A stretch of 25,889 bases of DNA, taken from contig JACKFH010000046.1 in the NCBI GenBank assembly GCA_020632575.1, positions 1-25,889 on the forward strand, written 5' to 3'. Position 1 is the stretch's first letter, and every line of letters begins with the position of its first letter. The position numbers were made by a program, and so were the translations under genes. Shown piece by piece: positions 23,757-25,889 of this stretch. The notes under the pieces were generated by a model. It made no database searches. It was given only the letters and a program-made list of their open reading frames with translations, and was not told where the DNA came from. Source of the stretch: Candidatus Omnitrophota bacterium. Lineage in GTDB: Bacteria > Hinthialibacterota > Hinthialibacteria > OLB16.

Positions 23757-25889
23757 ATGTGGCTTAGAATCCAGCGGTGGGTTTCATTCCTATCGCCTCT
23801 CTTCCTCATGGCCTCGGTCGGCGTCACTTTGTTCACCGTCGATCTTCACACTCTCCAACCCTTTCGCGATGTGAAAGAGTCGCTTCTCCTCTATGGCGGC
23901 GCTCTATGCGCTCTCCTTCTCTCTTTATCGCTGATTGTTTCACCCGCGGCCCGTCGATCTTTGTTCTGGTTGATTCCACTTCTCCCCATCTTCGCGATCG
24001 GAGGGTGGCGGTGGTTCGAGTCGACCGGGGGGTCATTCCATTCCGCCGGGGGATTCGGCGCGGAGAGTTCATTCATTCTTCGCATCTATTCCTTCGGCGG
24101 CGCGGCGCTGGTTCTCTTTCTCCTTGCGGCTTCTCTGAATCTGGATGTTCGCAAGGCGCGCTTCCTCACCTTTTCCCTTGGGTTGTTCGCTCTCGTTCAG
24201 TGCTTGGGCGTCAGTGTGGAGATCCTTGGTCACTGGCTCGGACACGAGTGGCATCCCTTCCTCGGATCGGCGTCCATTCAACCGGGCGGGGGAGAACTGA
24301 AGACCACCTACTTCGGCAGTTTGGGGAACACCAATTTCCTCGCCGGTATCTTAGCGATGCTCTTCTTTCCCTCGATCGCGATTCGATTTCCGCGACGGGG
24401 ATCTCTCTTGAATGGACTTCGTTGGCTGGCGCCGGTTCTAATCCTGGCTATCATCCTCGCTTGCCGTTCGAAGGGCGCTTTACTTGGACTCCTCATCGGC
24501 GGTGGCGTTTACCTGATCGCAAATCGACTGGGCCAATCCACGTCCAAAGCAAGCGATGAGAAAAAGGAAACCGGATCAGGCTTTAGGCATAGGGGCCTTG
24601 CCCTCGCCATCCTGATCGTTGTCGTGGGGTTAGGGGTCTTCATTCTTGAGGGAAGACGAAGAGACTGGGGGTCGACTCTCGCCCTTCGTGGCGAGAGCGT
24701 TTCCAAAAGACTCTTCCTCGCTTACACCGGTTTGCACTCGCTTTCGGACTCGCCTTGGATCGGAATTGGGCCGGGCCGTTTTCGCCTCGACTTTCTTGAA
24801 TCGGTGGGAGAAATCCTGCAAAGCCCCGAGGGAACGGCGTTCCGCTCCCGAGTCCAGAACCTGAAATCCTTTAAACCGGTCCACCTCCACGATGATCCGC
24901 TGGAGATCCTGGTCGAATGGGGTGTGGTCGGATACGCAGCGATCCTTGTATTCGTGATTTCCGCCGGGTGTGTCGGTGTCCTCCGATTGCGAGGGGACCC
25001 TCCCGAATTACGTGGGTGTCGCCTTGGATGGATAGGAGGATTCTTCACTGGAGTTGGATACAGCCTGTTCGAATTCCCTTTTCATTTAGCGCCCCACCTG
25101 ACTCTTGCAGCGATCCTTTTGGGACTGTCGGTGGCGCCCGGCTGGCCATTTCCTCGGACGGTCAAACGGTGGGCGATCGTTCCTCTCGCGTTGGTTCTTA
25201 TTTTTTTGTCGATAGGCCTTTTAATTCAATCGAACCGTCTCTTTCTCGCGGCGCGTTTGGCTCAGGCCGCGTGGGACAGCCCGAAGTCTTCTAAAGCCGA
25301 GGTCAATCGGGCCTATGACCAAGTCAATCGTGCCAATCTTCTCGACCCAGGCAATGGAGAAATCGGTCTCCTCCTCGGGCAATTCCAATGGCGAATCCAG
25401 CAGCGTCCTTCCGATGCGATTCAAACCCTTCGACAGGCAGCTCAAATCAGCGATGACCCCCTTGTCTCCATTCTTCAGGGGCAAATCGCTCTCGACGAAA
25501 GCCGGACCCAGGACGCGCTTCGGGCCATCGCTCCCCTTGAGGGAATCGCGGATTACCTTCCAGGGATCGGATACATCCAGGGGCAGATCGCCCAGAGTTT
25601 GGGGAACACCGAGCAAGCCGCCGAGGCCTACCTCCGAGACATCCGAGCGACGAGCCGTTTCCCGAACCCGGAGCAGATCAGCCCCGATCTGCCTGGACTC
25701 TATTTGAAGTACGGGAGCGTCCTGGAGGACCTTGGACAATACCTCGAGGCGACTTGGCAATATGAAAAATTCAACGAGTTGACAACGGAACGAGGCAGCA
25801 GCATCCCCATCGGCTACCTTCGACTCGGCAGGATCTACCGTGACCGTTTCTCCGATTACGAATCCGCGCGCCTCTATTTCGAAAAGGCT
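23757..25889 (+). CDS. O-antigen ligase-like membrane protein with C-terminal TPR region (second of two; 3' end outside window)
   Basis: At least 711 codons, open from ATG 23757 to the window end without a stop, so the gene is truncated by the edge. About 10-12 transmembrane helices fill residues ~1-490. O-antigen ligase signs are GNTNFLAGIL (190-199), CRSKGALLGLL, GIGPGRF (336-342) and the HLHDDPLEILVEWGVVGY segment near 380-395, which matches the H-N-x2-L-x3-E-x-G pattern after the large loop. From ~490 onward the sequence is helical and repeat-rich: ANLLDPGNGEIGLLLGQ, SDAIQTLRQAAQISDDP, NTEQAAEAYLRDI, YLEATWQYEKF, FSDYESARLYFEKA. These are TPR-like repeats. Ligase-TPR fusions are known and usually carry protein- or polymer-binding TPRs outside the membrane. 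It follows the propeller gene by 15 nt; AAGGA lies upstream. Other open frames here are its shadows. Confidence 0.85.
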   Translation, partial: MWLRIQRWVSFLSPLFLMASVGVTLFTVDLHTLQPFRDVKESLLLYGGALCALLLSLSLIVSPAARRSLFWLIPLLPIFAIGGWRWFESTGGSFHSAGGFGAESSFILRIYSFGGAALVLFLLAASLNLDVRKARFLTFSLGLFALVQCLGVSVEILGHWLGHEWHPFLGSASIQPGGGELKTTYFGSLGNTNFLAGILAMLFFPSIAIRFPRRGSLLNGLRWLAPVLILAIILACRSKGALLGLLIGGGVYLIANRLGQSTSKASDEKKETGSGFRHRGLALAILIVVVGLGVFILEGRRRDWGSTLALRGESVSKRLFLAYTGLHSLSDSPWIGIGPGRFRLDFLESVGEILQSPEGTAFRSRVQNLKSFKPVHLHDDPLEILVEWGVVGYAAILVFVISAGCVGVLRLRGDPPELRGCRLGWIGGFFTGVGYSLFEFPFHLAPHLTLAAILLGLSVAPGWPFPRTVKRWAIVPLALVLIFLSIGLLIQSNRLFLAARLAQAAWDSPKSSKAEVNRAYDQVNRANLLDPGNGEIGLLLGQFQWRIQQRPSDAIQTLRQAAQISDDPLVSILQGQIALDESRTQDALRAIAPLEGIADYLPGIGYIQGQIAQSLGNTEQAAEAYLRDIRATSRFPNPEQISPDLPGLYLKYGSVLEDLGQYLEATWQYEKFNELTTERGSSIPIGYLRLGRIYRDRFSDYESARLYFEKA

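Noticed and set aside
23777..24559. Plus-strand open frame of about 260 codons
   Set aside because: It overlaps the ligase-TPR gene in another frame and its Arg/Ser/Pro-rich translation resembles no membrane or soluble family.

Overview
The window reads as chromosomal DNA of a flagellated, probably two-membrane bacterium from a poorly characterised lineage. This rests on flbD-motA-motB, a c-di-AMP synthase with its CdaR partner, lipid-carrier glycan enzymes, a lipobox protein, and secreted proteins joined by Pro-Thr-rich linkers with FG-GAP, beta-helix, lamin-tail and dockerin-like parts. That secretome style is common in uncultured phyla, but I cannot assign a phylum from the sequence. Codon-dense plus-strand genes, short spacers and several good hairpin terminators suggest ordinary host chromosome. 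I see no tRNA, rRNA, CRISPR array, insertion sequence or phage genes.

Region 1 (1-9513, plus strand): the 3' part of a secreted seven-bladed FG-GAP propeller protein, then a strong terminator whose 3' arm doubles as the ribosome site of a WecA/TagO-like polyprenyl-phosphate sugar-phosphate transferase. Next is a very large secreted protein of about 2,222 residues (beta-helix modules, two Pro-Thr linkers, EF-hand-like segment, lamin-tail domain). It has an unusual double promoter and double start leader and ends at a near-perfect terminator.

Region 2 (9539-11328, plus strand): class I mannose-6-phosphate isomerase (manA), then a small secreted protein with a Pro-Thr linker and a C-terminal dockerin-like EF-hand.

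Region 3 (11362-15701, minus strand): a lipoprotein of unknown function, flbD, motA and motB, followed by a two-domain protein fusing a family 2 glycosyltransferase to a SAM methyltransferase. This block is convergent with region 2 and divergent from region 4.

Region 4 (15820-25889, plus strand, runs off the window): seven tightly packed genes. They encode a GT-C-like membrane glycosyltransferase, folP, dacA (cdaA), a CdaR/YbbR protein, an O-antigen ligase/polymerase-like protein, a seven-TM protein with a C-terminal six-repeat propeller-like domain, and a second ligase/polymerase-like protein with a C-terminal TPR region. The last gene, 23757 to the window end, is open to the edge with no stop inside the window, so it is easily missed. 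The folP-dacA-cdaR core is familiar. Its continuation into paired ligase-like genes flanking a membrane propeller protein is the best candidate here for an undescribed system, perhaps linking c-di-AMP signalling to assembly of a surface polysaccharide or glycoprotein. Genes elsewhere in the window (WecA-like, ManA, GT2-methyltransferase) could supply the same envelope glycan pathway, but this link is inference.
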